Below are positions 43,369 to 53,489 of a stretch of 64,000 nucleotides of DNA, piece by piece; the stretch's first letter is position 1, and each line of letters begins with the position of its first letter. The stretch is from NCBI RefSeq assembly GCF_003123685.1, contig NZ_QCYJ01000170.1:186001-250000 (forward strand). Direction: 5' to 3'. Source of the DNA: Nocardia aurea (GTDB taxonomy: Bacteria > Actinomycetota > Actinomycetes > Mycobacteriales > Mycobacteriaceae). Under the pieces are notes generated by a model. It was not told the DNA's origin and did no database searches. It saw only the letters and a list, made by a program, of their open reading frames with translations. The position numbers and the translations under genes are program-made.

Positions 43369-46300
43369 TCAGGAGATGCCGAGTTCGGTGCCGATGAAAT
43401 CGATGAGGTCGTCGTCGGTCGCCGTCGACAACTCGACGGCGCGACCGACCGCCCCGGTCGGGGCGAGCACCGACGAATCGACCACGCGGCGCAGGTGCTC
43501 CGCCGCGACGGCGCGTTCGTCGCCGGTGAGGTCCGCTCCCGACAGCAGCGCGGTGATCCGTTCCAGGTCGCCGAGCACCGATTCCAGCACCGTCGGTGTG
43601 TGCGGAATCAGCAGGCCGAGAATCAGATCGGCGAGTTCGGGGACCGTCGGGTGATCGAAGACGACGGTCGCGGGCAGGTCGAGTGCGGTGACCTCCCGCA
43701 GCCGGTTGCGCAGTTCCATCGCCGACAGCGAGGTGAAGCCCTGATCGCGCAGGCTCCGTTCGTCGGCGACGGCGGCGGCCGAGCCGAATCCGAGCACGGC
43801 GGCCACTTCGGCGCGCACCATCGCCTGTACGGCGCGCACGCGCTCGGCCGGGTCCGTGTCGGTGATCCGCTCGGCGAATCCGCCCGCGTGCGTCGGCTCG
43901 TCGGTGTCACCGGTGACCGGCAGCAGGTCTTCGACCAGCCGCGCGTGCGCCGTGCGCGCTGTCGCGGTCCAGTCCACGTCGGCGACGACGATCCGGGTGT
44001 GGTCCGAGGTGACCGCGCGTTCGAGTGCGTCGATCGCCAGCTCCGGGTCCATGGGTCGCAGACCGGCTCTGCGCAAATGGGTTTGCGCCTCCGGACTCGC
44101 GAGCCCCGCACCGTCCCAGTGGCCCCAGGCGATCGCGGTGGCGGGCAGCCCGAGCGAGCGGCGGTACTCGGCGAACGCGTCGGAGAAGGCGTTGCCGGGA
44201 CCGTAGTTGGCCTGCCCCGCCGTAGTGACGGTCCCGGTGACCGAGGAGAACAGCACGAACGAGGACAGGGGCAGATGCGCGGTCAGCGCGTGCAGGTGTT
44301 CCGCGCCGCCAGCCTTCACCCGATGGACCCGCTCGATCCGTTCGCGGTCGAGCCCGTCGATCAGCGCGTCGTCGAGTACCGCGGCGGTATGGACCACATC
44401 GGTCAGTGGCCGTTCCTCGGGAATGTCGGCCAGGACGGCGGACAGGGCGGATCGATCGCCGATATCGCAGGCGGCCGCCGTCACGTGCGCGCCGAGTCGT
44501 TCGAGTTCGTCGACCAGGTCGCGTGCGCCGGGAGCGTCGAGTCCGCGTCGGCTCACCAGCAGCAGCCCGGTCGCGCCGTTGCTCGCGAGTCGGCGGGCCA
44601 CCCGAGCGCCGAGCGCCCCGGTGCCGCCGGTGATCAGAACCGTGCCGGTCGGACGCCACACCCGCGCGGTCGACCGGGACGGGGTCGCCCGAACCAGTCG
44701 TCTGGTCCACGTACCGCTCTCGCGCACAGCGAGTTCCCGTTCGCCGACGGTATTCGACAGTGCCGCGACCGCGCGGGCGGCGAGTGCGTCGTCCGGCTCG
44801 GCGGGCACGTCGACCAGCCCACCGCCGCGCACGGCTCCCTCGGCCACCGCCGCGGCGGTGAAGGCCCAGTGCCATGCCCGCCACGGTTCGCGAACGGATT
44901 CGTCCGCGACGACGGCGACAGCGCCCGAGGTGACCACCTGGAAGTCGGCGGTCAGGCCGAGATCGGCCGCGGCTTGCACCAGCGCGACACCGGTCGCCCG
45001 CGCGTCCGATTCGGGTGCGAGCGGCAGCAGTGACACGATCCTGGTCGGCTGTTCGCGGGCGGCGAGCGCCGTCGCGATTTCGGCCCGATCCGCCTCGGTA
45101 TCGATGAAGACGGTCGACGCGGTGGCGCCGGATCGCTCCAGCGTCTCGGAGATGGCCGCGACCCACGTGTTCGCGCCGCCGGTCCCGGGCGCGACGAGGA
45201 GCCAGTGGTCTCCTCGAGAGGGTCGCTGACCGGTTACCGAGATCGCGCGCCACCGCACCAGGTAGGTCCAGGAATCCAGGGTCTCGCCGTCGCGGCGGCG
45301 AGCACGCCAGGCATCGAGCGCGGGCAATACCGCACTCAATGGTGCTGCGGCCGCGTCGACGCCGAGCTCGTCGGCCAACGTGGCGGCATCGTGCGCACCG
45401 ACGCGCTCCCAGAACCAGTCCTCGCCCGTGCGCTTCTCGACGGTGGTGATCGCCGGCGCGTTCAACCAGTACCGCTGTCGCTGGAACGCGTAGGTGGGCA
45501 GGGTGATCGGACGCGCGGGAGCGACGATCGCGGTCCAGTCGACATCGTGGCCGTGGGTGAAGACCGTGGCGGCCGCCCGGAACAGGCCGAGTGTTTCGGC
45601 ACGATCACCCCGCAGTGCCGCGACGGCGACGCCGCCGCGGTCGTGTTCCTCCAGCGTGCTCGCCACTGCCGGTGTCAGAACCGCCTGCGCGCCGAGTTCG
45701 AGGAACAACTCCGCTCCGGCGTCGCGGGCGGTGCGCACCGCGTCGGCGAATCGGACCGTGCCGCGCAGATGGCGCACCCAGTAGCGTGGATCGGCGAGTT
45801 CGTCGTCGGCGAGCACTTCCCCGGTCGAATCGGAGACGAGTACCAGCTGTGTCGCGCGGAAGGACAATCCGGCGACGACCGCGTCGAATTCCGCGAGCAC
45901 CGGTTCCATCAGCGAGGAGTGGAACGCGTGTGACACGGGGAGTCGTTTCGTCCTGCGCCCGGTGTCGGACAGTTCGGCGGCGACCGCTTGCACCGCCGCG
46001 TCGGCCCCCGAGATCACCAGCGACCGTGGACCGTTCACCGCGGCGATCGAGATCCCGCCGCCGCGATGGTCGACCACCGAGCGGGCGATGGCCTCGAGCA
46101 CTTCACCTTCGGTGGCCTCCACCGCGACCATCGCGCCACCCGAGGGAAGCGACCCCATCAACCGCCCCCTGGCCGCGACCAGCCGCGCCGCGTCCTCGAG
46201 CGACAGCGCGCCCGCGACATGCGCGGCCACCACACCGCCGATGGAATGGCCCGCCACGACGGCGACGTCGATACCCCACGATTCGATCAACCGGAACAGC

Positions 46301-49300
46301 GCGGTCTCCACCGCGAAGACCACGGGCTGGGTGAACACCGTGGCATCGATGAGCCCCTCGGTTCCGGCGGCGCCGAACGCGATATCGCGGATCGAGTGCT
46401 GCCCCACACCGTCGAGGTGACCGTCCAGCAACTCCACCGCCCGGTCGAATGCCGCGCGGAACACCGGGAAGCGCTCGTACAGTTCGCGACCGGCACCGGC
46501 ACGCTGACTGCCCTGTCCGCCGAAGACGACGGCCACCTTCCCACCGGCGGCGGACCCGGGGCCGACCGTCACCTCGGGCGCCGAACGCCCGTCGGCCAGC
46601 GCGGTCAGACCCGCCACGAGATCGCCGACACCGTCGGCCGTCACCACCGCCCGCGTCCCGAATACCGTTCGGTCACGGACCAGCGCGGACGCGAACTCCG
46701 CGATATTCGACCCGATATCGCCGGCCGCCAGTCGCCCGGCCTGTGCGCGCAGCGCCTCCGCCGATCCACCCGAGAGGACGAAGGGCAGCTGGCCGCCATG
46801 GAATTCGTCCGGGGACGCGGCGGGCGGGATCACCGCGACCGGCGCTTCTTCGATGATCACGTGGGCGTTGGTGCCGCTGATGCCGAACGAGGAGATACCC
46901 GCTCGGCGTGGACGCGGGCCCGGTAGCCACGGTCGCGCCTCGGTGACCAGCCGGACCGCGCCGGCCGACCAGTCCACGTGTGGCGACGGCGCGTCCACGT
47001 GCAGGGTCGCCGGAATCGTCCGATGGCGCAGTGCCAGTACCGCTTTGGTGAGCCCCGCGGTTCCCGCCGCGGCCTGGGTGTGGCCGATGTTGGACTTCAG
47101 CGAGCCGAGCCACAGCGGTTCGGACCGATCGCGGCCGTAGGTCGCCAGCAGTGCCTGCGCCTCGATCGGATCACCCAGAGCGGTTCCCGTCCCGTGCGCC
47201 TCGACCACGTCGACATCCGAGGCACGCAACCCGGCATCGGCGAGCGCCTCCTGGATCACCCGCTGTTGCGCGGGACCGTTGGGCGCGGTGAGACCGTTGG
47301 ACGCCCCGTCCTGATTCACCGCCGAACCGCGCACCACCGCCAGGACGTCGTGCCCGAGCCGCCGCGCGTCCGACAGCCGCTCCACCAGCACCAGACTCAC
47401 CGCCTCGGCCCAGCCGGTCCCGTCCGCCCCCGCCGCGAACGCCTTGCAGCGACCGTCGGGCGCCAGTCCGCGCTGCCGGGAGAATTCGGTGAACATGCCG
47501 GGATTCGACATCACCGTGACCCCGCCCGCGATCGCGAGATCCACCTCGCCCGCACGCAGCGCCCGCACCGCCAGATGCAGCGCCACCAGCGACGACGAGC
47601 ACGCCGTGTCCACGGTGATCGCGGGCCCCGCCAGGCCGAACGTGTAGGCGACGCGACCGGACAGCACACTCGGCGACAGGCCGGTCAGTCCATATCCCTC
47701 GGCCACGTCGGGCATCTGATGCAACCTGGGTCCGTACTCCTGCGGTGTGGCGCCCAGGTACACGGCGGTGCGACTGCCCGCCAGCGTCCCCGGCACGATG
47801 CGCGCACGCTCGAAAAGCTCCCAAGCCGCTTCCAGCACCAGCCGCTGCTGCGGATCCATCGCGGCGGCTTCCCTCGGTGAGATACCGAAGAAGGCCGCGT
47901 CGAAATGAGCCACGTCCCTGACGAACCCGCCGTGCCGCACGTAGCTCGACCCGGATTCGGTCCCGCTCGGGTCGAACAGCGCCGCGAGATCCCAGCCGCG
48001 GTCGTCGGGGAAGTCGCCGATCGCCTCGCCCCCTCCGGCGACGAGATCCCAGAGTTGCTCCGGTGTGTCCGCACCGGGGAACCGTCCGCTCAGCGCGACG
48101 ATCGCGATCGGATCATCGGTGGAGTCGTCGGGTCGGGCACGCTCGTGACGAACCGTGGCCGAATCGTCAGGAGCCGTCCCGGATAGTCGGGCGTCCAGAT
48201 GCGCCGTGAGCGCGGCCGGTGTCGGGAAGTCGTAGACCGCTGTCGCGGCGATTCGGATCCCGAGTTCTCCGCTCAGTCCCCGGGCGAGTTCGGAGGCGCC
48301 GAGCGAGTCCAGCCCGAGTTCCTTGAATGTCCGGTCCGAGGACAGTGCGGAGGGATCGGCGTATCCGAGAACCGCGGCGGTCGTGCCGAGAACCGTTTCC
48401 GCGAGCGCGGAGTGCGCGATGGTGGCCCCCGCGGGTTCCACGGGGGCGTTCACCCGCGCCGCGTCCGTGGCCGGTGTCGCAGGCACCACATCGGGCCGGG
48501 TCGTGGCGGTGACAAGTTCGGTCTCGTGGGACCGAACCGAGGCGACCACGACATCGGAGTTCACGCGAACCGTCGGACCGGCAACCCCATCCGCCGGATC
48601 CGTCACGTCCGATACTTCCGTCGCGGCAGGTTCCGTGGACCGTGCGGGGAGATCGATCCAGTACCGCTGCCTCTGAAACGCATAGGTGGGCAATTGGATT
48701 CGTCGCGCCGGCGGCACGATCTCCGCCCAGTCGACATGGTGACCGTTGGTGAACACGGTCGCGGCGGCTGTCGCTGTCGTGGCGATCTCGTCGCGGCCTC
48801 GACGCAGTGTCGGGATCACCGCGACGGCACCATCGGCCTGGTCGAGTCCGGCCGATATCGAGGGGGCCAGCACAGCGTCGGCGCTCGCCTCGACGAACAC
48901 CCCGACGCCCAGTGCTCGCATGGTGGCGACGGTGTCGGCGAAGCGGACCGTGCCGCGCAGGTGCCGTGTCCAGTACGTCGGGTCGGCCAATTCCGCGCGG
49001 GTGACCACCTTGCCGGTGACATCCGAGATCAGGGCGGGTCCGTGCGGTTCGGCGAACGTCGATCCGGCGACCACGGTTTCGAATTCGGCCAGCACGGGTT
49101 CCATCGCCGCCGAATGGAACGCGTGCGAGACCGCGAGCCGTTTGGTCCGGCGCCCGGCTGCCGAGTGCGCGTCGGCCACCCGGCTGACCGCATCCTCCGA
49201 TCCGGAGATCACCACCGCGCGCGGGGCGTTCACCGCGGCGATGGACACGTCCCGGTGCGCGTCGCCCGCGACGCTCGAAATCGTCTCCAGCACTTCCGCT

Positions 49301-51342
49301 TCGGTGGCCTCGACCGCGATCATGGCACCGCCGGACGGCAACGATCCCATGAGTCTGCCCCTGGCCGCCACCAATCGCGCGGCGTCGTCGAGCGACAGCA
49401 CCCCCGCGACGTGCGCCGCCACAACGCCACCGATCGAATGCCCGGCGACCGCCGCGATCTCGATCGACCACGACCGCAGCAGGCTGTACAGCGCGGTCTC
49501 CAGCGCGAAGACGACCGCCTGGGTGTAGACCGTGGAATCGATCAGTCCCGCCGTGCCGTCGGCACCGAACGCCACCTCGCGCACCGTGTGTTCGACCGCA
49601 CCCGCGAGATGCCGGTCCAGGGCCGAGGCCGCCGCGTCGAACGCCGACCTGAAGGCCGGAAACCGTTCGTAGAGAGCCGCTCCGGCTCCGGCCCGCTGGC
49701 TCCCCTGTCCGCCGAAGACGACGCCGACGCCGCCCACTGCCCCGGCCGAGGTGACGATTCCCGGAACCGTCCGTCCCCGGGCCAGCCCGGTCGCCCCCGC
49801 GACCAAAGCGGCCCGGTCGGCGGCGAGCACGACACCGCGCGTCCCGAAGACGACACGGTCACGGGCCAAGCCCGAGGCGATCGAGGTCGGGTCCGCGTCA
49901 TCGCGCGTGGCGAATTCGGCCAGCCGCGCCGCCTGACCCGCCAACGCCGCAGCCGACACCCCCGAGATCACGAACGGTGTCACGTCCCCGGGTCGCGAAT
50001 CGGCCTGCGCCGCGCCGACAACCCCCGGCCTCGTCTCGAGTTCCGCACCGGCCGAGGCTCTCTCGATGACCACGTGCACGTTCGTGCCGCCCATTCCGAA
50101 CGAGCTGACGCCCGCGATCACCCGTCGATCGGCGTGCTGCCAGGGCTCGGCGGCCGTGACCACACGCAGGTTCGACCCTTCGAGATCGATGCCGGGATGG
50201 GGCCGATCATGGTTGAGCGTCGCCGGAATCTCCGGACCGCGTACGCTCACAATGGCTTTCAGTAGTCCGACCAGACCGGCCGCCCCTTCGAGGTGACCGA
50301 CGTTCGGTTTGACCGAACCCACGAGCAGCGGATCGTCCGAGGGTCGCGCACGCCCGATGGCGAGGGCAAGGGCCTCGGCTTCGACGGGATCGCCGACCTT
50401 GGTACCGGTGCCGTGCAACTCGACGTACCGCACATCCTCGGCGCGCAGATTCGCCCGCCGCAGTGCCCGCTCGATGGCCGCCGCCTGCGCGGCCGCCGTC
50501 GGCACGGTCAGCCCGGGACTCGCGCCGTCGTTGTTGAGCGCGGTGCCGCGGATCACCGCGTGCACGCGGTCGCCGTCGGCCCGTGCCTGTTCCAGCGATT
50601 TCAGCAGCAGTACCACCGCCCCCTCACCACGCACGTAGCCGTCGGCGTCGGCGTCGAACACCGAGGCGCGGCCGCTGGCGGACACACCGCCGAACCGCTG
50701 CGCCGTCACCGCGCTGCCACGACCGAGATTCAGATTCGCGGCGGCGACGAATGCCGTTGTCGACTCGCCGCTGCCGAGGCAGGCGCATGCCAGATGTACC
50801 GCGGCGAGGCCGGAGGATTGCGCGGAGTCGACGGTCAGGCTCGCCCCGCGCAGACCGAAGGTGTAGGAGATCCGGTTGGCGAGGACTCCTCGGCTCAGAC
50901 CGGTGAGGGTATGACGGGTGACGGCGGCGTCACCGGCCTCCTGCACCAGCGCGGCGTAATCGCTCGCGATCGCACCCACATAGACGCCGGTGTCGGAACC
51001 ACGCAGCGCGGTCATCGGGATATTCGCGTCTTCGGCTGCCTCCCAAGCCAATTCCAGCAGGAGGCGTTGCTGAGGGTCGACCGCGACAGCCTCGCGCGGG
51101 GCGATGCCGAAGAACTCGGCGTCGAACTCGTCGACCTTATCCAGGAAGCCGCCGACGAGCCCTTCGATACGAGGATCCGCCGTGAGGCGACCGGCCGACG
51201 GAGTTCCGATCGCGCTCTCGCCGTGACGCAGGAGCCGCTCGAACTCGGCGGGACCGTTCGCGCCCGGCAGCCTGCACGCGAGTCCGATCACCGCGACCGG
51301 AGAAAACTCCGATCCATTCCCTGGTGTTTCAGCCACAGACAT
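43369..51342 (-). CDS. Modular type I polyketide synthase, loading module KSQ-AT-ACP plus module 1 KS-AT-KR-ACP
   Basis: A 2657-residue PKS that starts the line. The first KS carries Gln175 in place of the active-site Cys (DSAQSSG), the KSQ hallmark: it decarboxylates a loaded malonyl unit to give an acetyl starter. The loading AT has Ser636 (GHSIGG) and HAFH at 740-743, malonyl-type; ACP Ser1013. Module 1 has KS (Cys1248 in DTACSSS), AT (Ser1700; HAFH at 1805-1808, malonyl-type), KR (GGTGALG near 2237, LDD motif = B-type, Tyr2380) and ACP (Ser2538 in an unusual GFTSL context). There is no DH. The C-terminal helices and the acidic TATDDDLIDFIG tail form a docking domain for the next PKS. The ATG at 51342 has GGGAG 5 bases upstream. 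Confidence 0.95.
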   Translation of the reverse strand: MSVAETPGNGSEFSPVAVIGLACRLPGANGPAEFERLLRHGESAIGTPSAGRLTADPRIEGLVGGFLDKVDEFDAEFFGIAPREAVAVDPQQRLLLELAWEAAEDANIPMTALRGSDTGVYVGAIASDYAALVQEAGDAAVTRHTLTGLSRGVLANRISYTFGLRGASLTVDSAQSSGLAAVHLACACLGSGESTTAFVAAANLNLGRGSAVTAQRFGGVSASGRASVFDADADGYVRGEGAVVLLLKSLEQARADGDRVHAVIRGTALNNDGASPGLTVPTAAAQAAAIERALRRANLRAEDVRYVELHGTGTKVGDPVEAEALALAIGRARPSDDPLLVGSVKPNVGHLEGAAGLVGLLKAIVSVRGPEIPATLNHDRPHPGIDLEGSNLRVVTAAEPWQHADRRVIAGVSSFGMGGTNVHVVIERASAGAELETRPGVVGAAQADSRPGDVTPFVISGVSAAALAGQAARLAEFATRDDADPTSIASGLARDRVVFGTRGVVLAADRAALVAGATGLARGRTVPGIVTSAGAVGGVGVVFGGQGSQRAGAGAALYERFPAFRSAFDAAASALDRHLAGAVEHTVREVAFGADGTAGLIDSTVYTQAVVFALETALYSLLRSWSIEIAAVAGHSIGGVVAAHVAGVLSLDDAARLVAARGRLMGSLPSGGAMIAVEATEAEVLETISSVAGDAHRDVSIAAVNAPRAVVISGSEDAVSRVADAHSAAGRRTKRLAVSHAFHSAAMEPVLAEFETVVAGSTFAEPHGPALISDVTGKVVTRAELADPTYWTRHLRGTVRFADTVATMRALGVGVFVEASADAVLAPSISAGLDQADGAVAVIPTLRRGRDEIATTATAAATVFTNGHHVDWAEIVPPARRIQLPTYAFQRQRYWIDLPARSTEPAATEVSDVTDPADGVAGPTVRVNSDVVVASVRSHETELVTATTRPDVVPATPATDAARVNAPVEPAGATIAHSALAETVLGTTAAVLGYADPSALSSDRTFKELGLDSLGASELARGLSGELGIRIAATAVYDFPTPAALTAHLDARLSGTAPDDSATVRHERARPDDSTDDPIAIVALSGRFPGADTPEQLWDLVAGGGEAIGDFPDDRGWDLAALFDPSGTESGSSYVRHGGFVRDVAHFDAAFFGISPREAAAMDPQQRLVLEAAWELFERARIVPGTLAGSRTAVYLGATPQEYGPRLHQMPDVAEGYGLTGLSPSVLSGRVAYTFGLAGPAITVDTACSSSLVALHLAVRALRAGEVDLAIAGGVTVMSNPGMFTEFSRQRGLAPDGRCKAFAAGADGTGWAEAVSLVLVERLSDARRLGHDVLAVVRGSAVNQDGASNGLTAPNGPAQQRVIQEALADAGLRASDVDVVEAHGTGTALGDPIEAQALLATYGRDRSEPLWLGSLKSNIGHTQAAAGTAGLTKAVLALRHRTIPATLHVDAPSPHVDWSAGAVRLVTEARPWLPGPRPRRAGISSFGISGTNAHVIIEEAPVAVIPPAASPDEFHGGQLPFVLSGGSAEALRAQAGRLAAGDIGSNIAEFASALVRDRTVFGTRAVVTADGVGDLVAGLTALADGRSAPEVTVGPGSAAGGKVAVVFGGQGSQRAGAGRELYERFPVFRAAFDRAVELLDGHLDGVGQHSIRDIAFGAAGTEGLIDATVFTQPVVFAVETALFRLIESWGIDVAVVAGHSIGGVVAAHVAGALSLEDAARLVAARGRLMGSLPSGGAMVAVEATEGEVLEAIARSVVDHRGGGISIAAVNGPRSLVISGADAAVQAVAAELSDTGRRTKRLPVSHAFHSSLMEPVLAEFDAVVAGLSFRATQLVLVSDSTGEVLADDELADPRYWVRHLRGTVRFADAVRTARDAGAELFLELGAQAVLTPAVASTLEEHDRGGVAVAALRGDRAETLGLFRAAATVFTHGHDVDWTAIVAPARPITLPTYAFQRQRYWLNAPAITTVEKRTGEDWFWERVGAHDAATLADELGVDAAAAPLSAVLPALDAWRARRRDGETLDSWTYLVRWRAISVTGQRPSRGDHWLLVAPGTGGANTWVAAISETLERSGATASTVFIDTEADRAEIATALAAREQPTRIVSLLPLAPESDARATGVALVQAAADLGLTADFQVVTSGAVAVVADESVREPWRAWHWAFTAAAVAEGAVRGGGLVDVPAEPDDALAARAVAALSNTVGERELAVRESGTWTRRLVRATPSRSTARVWRPTGTVLITGGTGALGARVARRLASNGATGLLLVSRRGLDAPGARDLVDELERLGAHVTAAACDIGDRSALSAVLADIPEERPLTDVVHTAAVLDDALIDGLDRERIERVHRVKAGGAEHLHALTAHLPLSSFVLFSSVTGTVTTAGQANYGPGNAFSDAFAEYRRSLGLPATAIAWGHWDGAGLASPEAQTHLRRAGLRPMDPELAIDALERAVTSDHTRIVVADVDWTATARTAHARLVEDLLPVTGDTDEPTHAGGFAERITDTDPAERVRAVQAMVRAEVAAVLGFGSAAAVADERSLRDQGFTSLSAMELRNRLREVTALDLPATVVFDHPTVPELADLILGLLIPHTPTVLESVLGDLERITALLSGADLTGDERAVAAEHLRRVVDSSVLAPTGAVGRAVELSTATDDDLIDFIGTELGIS

Positions 51343-51946
51343 TCATCTCCCTTTGATCGGGGGAATAGCGCGCATTCCGGAAACATCGATCGCCTACACG
51401 TCCCGGTGACTTCCGAAGTGTCGACAACTCGACGATCTCCGATTCACATCACCCGGACACCAGCGTAATCCCCTGCGGCACAGTGACTGTCGCGAGACGC
51501 ATCGGAAAGTCCGATACGCACCCATCCGGAATTCCGATCGAATTCGACGGACCTCGCGCAACACGACCCATTTCCCACCCCGCGTCCCGAATAATACAGG
51601 CAGGTAGTCGATCGGATGCATATCCATAAGCATTTGCTTCACAATGCGTGAAAGGCCGGGCCGCCCTACGCGGCGACCCCGACCCGAACTCGTCGTCGGA
51701 TCCAGCCGTCGCACTGTCACGTCGAGATCTCGATATTCGTAAGACACTGCACCGGAAGCACATTCGGAATCCCGGCGCGGGAGCCGCGCGGGAAACCGGT
51801 TCGCCGCGCTCGCCGACTTCGATCGAGCGCGCCTCCGGCTCGAATGCCTTGCCGAATCGAATGTTTCGATCTCACAGATTCAAAGTGTGCGTACCGAAGG
51901 CCCGGTGTAGGACCGTGATGGCAACCGGATGTCTACGTGGAGGCAG
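51343..51946. promoter_or_regulatory. Divergent control region between the PKS operon and the LysR gene
   Basis: About 600 bases. Two overlapping frames of 100-117 codons exist on either strand but have no ribosome site, rare-codon-rich translations and no family resemblance, so I do not call genes. Composition is lower in G+C than the flanking PKS. This region must contain the promoter of the three-gene PKS transcript and that of the LysR gene; LysR proteins usually bind such divergent intervals at T-N11-A sites. I could not single out one site. Confidence 0.45.
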
Positions 51947-52828
51947 ATGAGCGGCATGGCAGATCCCTTGGACCTTGTGCACCTACGGACTCTGGTGGCG
52001 ATCGCCGACACCGGCGGATTCCGGCGTGCGGCCGACGCGCTGCACCTGAGCCAGCCGACCGTCAGCCAGCACGTTCGACTGTTGGAGCGCCGGTTGAAGC
52101 GGATTCTCGTCGAAAAAGACGGTCGCGGTACACGTTTCACACCCGACGGGGAGCGGTTCGTGCTCGAGGCGCGCACCCTGCTCGCGGCGCACGACCGGCT
52201 GTTGGAGCGCTTCGTCGCCACCAACCCCGGCCGGATCTCGATCGGGTCGACCGAACACGCCGCCGACCGGCTGCTGCCGGAACTGCTCGGTGTCCTGCGC
52301 GGCGCGTACCCGGATGTGTACCTGCATTTTCGTATCGACCGATCGACCAGCCTCGCCGAATCGGTGATCAAGGGCGCGCTCGACCTCGCGGTGGTGCTGG
52401 GCGGCAGCGCCGAACCGCTCGGCGCCGAAGTCGGCGAACTGCAACTGAGATGGGTCGCGGCGCCGGAATGGCGACTGTCGCCGGGGCCGATCTCGCTGGT
52501 CGCCTTCGAGGAGCCGTGCAGTCTGCGCAAACGCGCGCTGCACCGACTTGCCGAACTGGGGTACGACGTCACCGTCGCGGCGGAGTCCGGCACGCTCGAC
52601 GGTGTCATGGCCGCCGCTCAGGCCGGGTTGGGCATCGCGTTGCTGCCGTTCCACGCCGCGATTCCGCAGACCCTCACCGAGGTGAGCGACCTGCCCGCAA
52701 TGGGCTGCATCGATGTCCGTCTGGTGGCCAGGCGCGGACTCGGTCCCGATATCGAACTCACCGCGGTCGAGGCGATCACCACCCATTACCGATCGGTGAC
52801 CGAACGGCAACTCAAGGGAGTCGCGTGA
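51947..52828 (+). CDS. LysR-family transcriptional regulator
   Basis: A 293-residue LTTR. The winged helix-turn-helix is at the N-terminus: LDLVHLRTLVAIADTGGFRRAA and ALHLSQPTVSQHVRLLERRL. A two-lobed periplasmic-binding-like effector domain follows, with AESGTLDGVMAAAQAGLGIALLP, the usual effector-pocket segment. Three in-frame ATGs (51929, 51947, 51956) are near GGAGG (51939-51943); 51947 is my choice, and 51956 is possible. It is transcribed away from the PKS operon across a shared 600-base region, making it the best candidate for the PKS pathway regulator, although it is followed closely by a cupin gene it may equally control. Confidence 0.88.
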   Translation: MSGMADPLDLVHLRTLVAIADTGGFRRAADALHLSQPTVSQHVRLLERRLKRILVEKDGRGTRFTPDGERFVLEARTLLAAHDRLLERFVATNPGRISIGSTEHAADRLLPELLGVLRGAYPDVYLHFRIDRSTSLAESVIKGALDLAVVLGGSAEPLGAEVGELQLRWVAAPEWRLSPGPISLVAFEEPCSLRKRALHRLAELGYDVTVAAESGTLDGVMAAAQAGLGIALLPFHAAIPQTLTEVSDLPAMGCIDVRLVARRGLGPDIELTAVEAITTHYRSVTERQLKGVA

Positions 52829-52856
52829 CCGACCGCCCGGGACGGAGAATCCACCC

Positions 52857-53360
52857 ATGACCGCGAACGACCCCGGCCACGACGCGAGCGGCGAGCACCG
52901 CTGGCGGGACAACGGTGTGCGGGTGATCAAGGCCGACCGTCTCGATCCGAATACCGCGCAGACACCGGGCATGAACCGCGCGGCGGCGATCAACGCCGCG
53001 CGGGTGGGGGCGCAGAAGATCTGGGCGGGGACGGTGACGATCCATCCCGACGCCAAGACCGGTGCCCACCATCACGGGGCGCTGGAGAGCGTCATCTACG
53101 TGGTGCGCGGGCGCGCGCGTATGCGCTGGGGCGATCGGCTCGAATTCGTCGCCGAGGCGGATCCGGGCGATTTCATCTTCGTCCCGCCCTACGTTCCTCA
53201 CCAGGAGATCAACGCCAGCACCGACGAACCGTTGGAATGCGTACTCGTCCGGAGCGACAGCGAGGCGGTCGTGGTCAACCTCGATATCGATCCGGTGGAG
53301 AAACCGGACACCGTCTACTGGGTGGATCCCATCCATCGGCATCCCGGACCCGGCGAGTAG
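52857..53360 (+). CDS. Cupin-domain protein
   Basis: A 167-residue single-cupin protein. Cupin motif 1 is HHHGALESVIYVVRG and motif 2 is PGDFIFVPPYVPHQEIN; together the His and Glu residues form a likely metal site. GGAG precedes ATG 52857 by 9 bases, and the gene starts 28 bases after the LysR stop, so the two probably form an operon. Cupins of this size range from isomerases to dioxygenases and sensors, and the reaction is unknown. Confidence 0.85.
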   Translation: MTANDPGHDASGEHRWRDNGVRVIKADRLDPNTAQTPGMNRAAAINAARVGAQKIWAGTVTIHPDAKTGAHHHGALESVIYVVRGRARMRWGDRLEFVAEADPGDFIFVPPYVPHQEINASTDEPLECVLVRSDSEAVVVNLDIDPVEKPDTVYWVDPIHRHPGPGE

Positions 53361-53489
53361 ACGCGCCCAACCCGCAGCCTCGACTCTGCACGCCTTCGAC
53401 CGTCGCTCGGCCGTCGCGTACAGCCGGTTTGCCCGAGGGACAGGAGGGTAGCCGGTCGGTAACCGAGTGCCGAGGCGAAGGGGTGCGCG

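Noticed and set aside
51394..51747. A 117-codon frame (minus) and a 100-codon frame (plus, 51648-51950) between the PKS operon and the LysR gene
   Set aside because: They overlap each other, lack ribosome sites, have rare-codon-rich translations and no recognisable pattern. They sit in what is best explained as a divergent promoter region.
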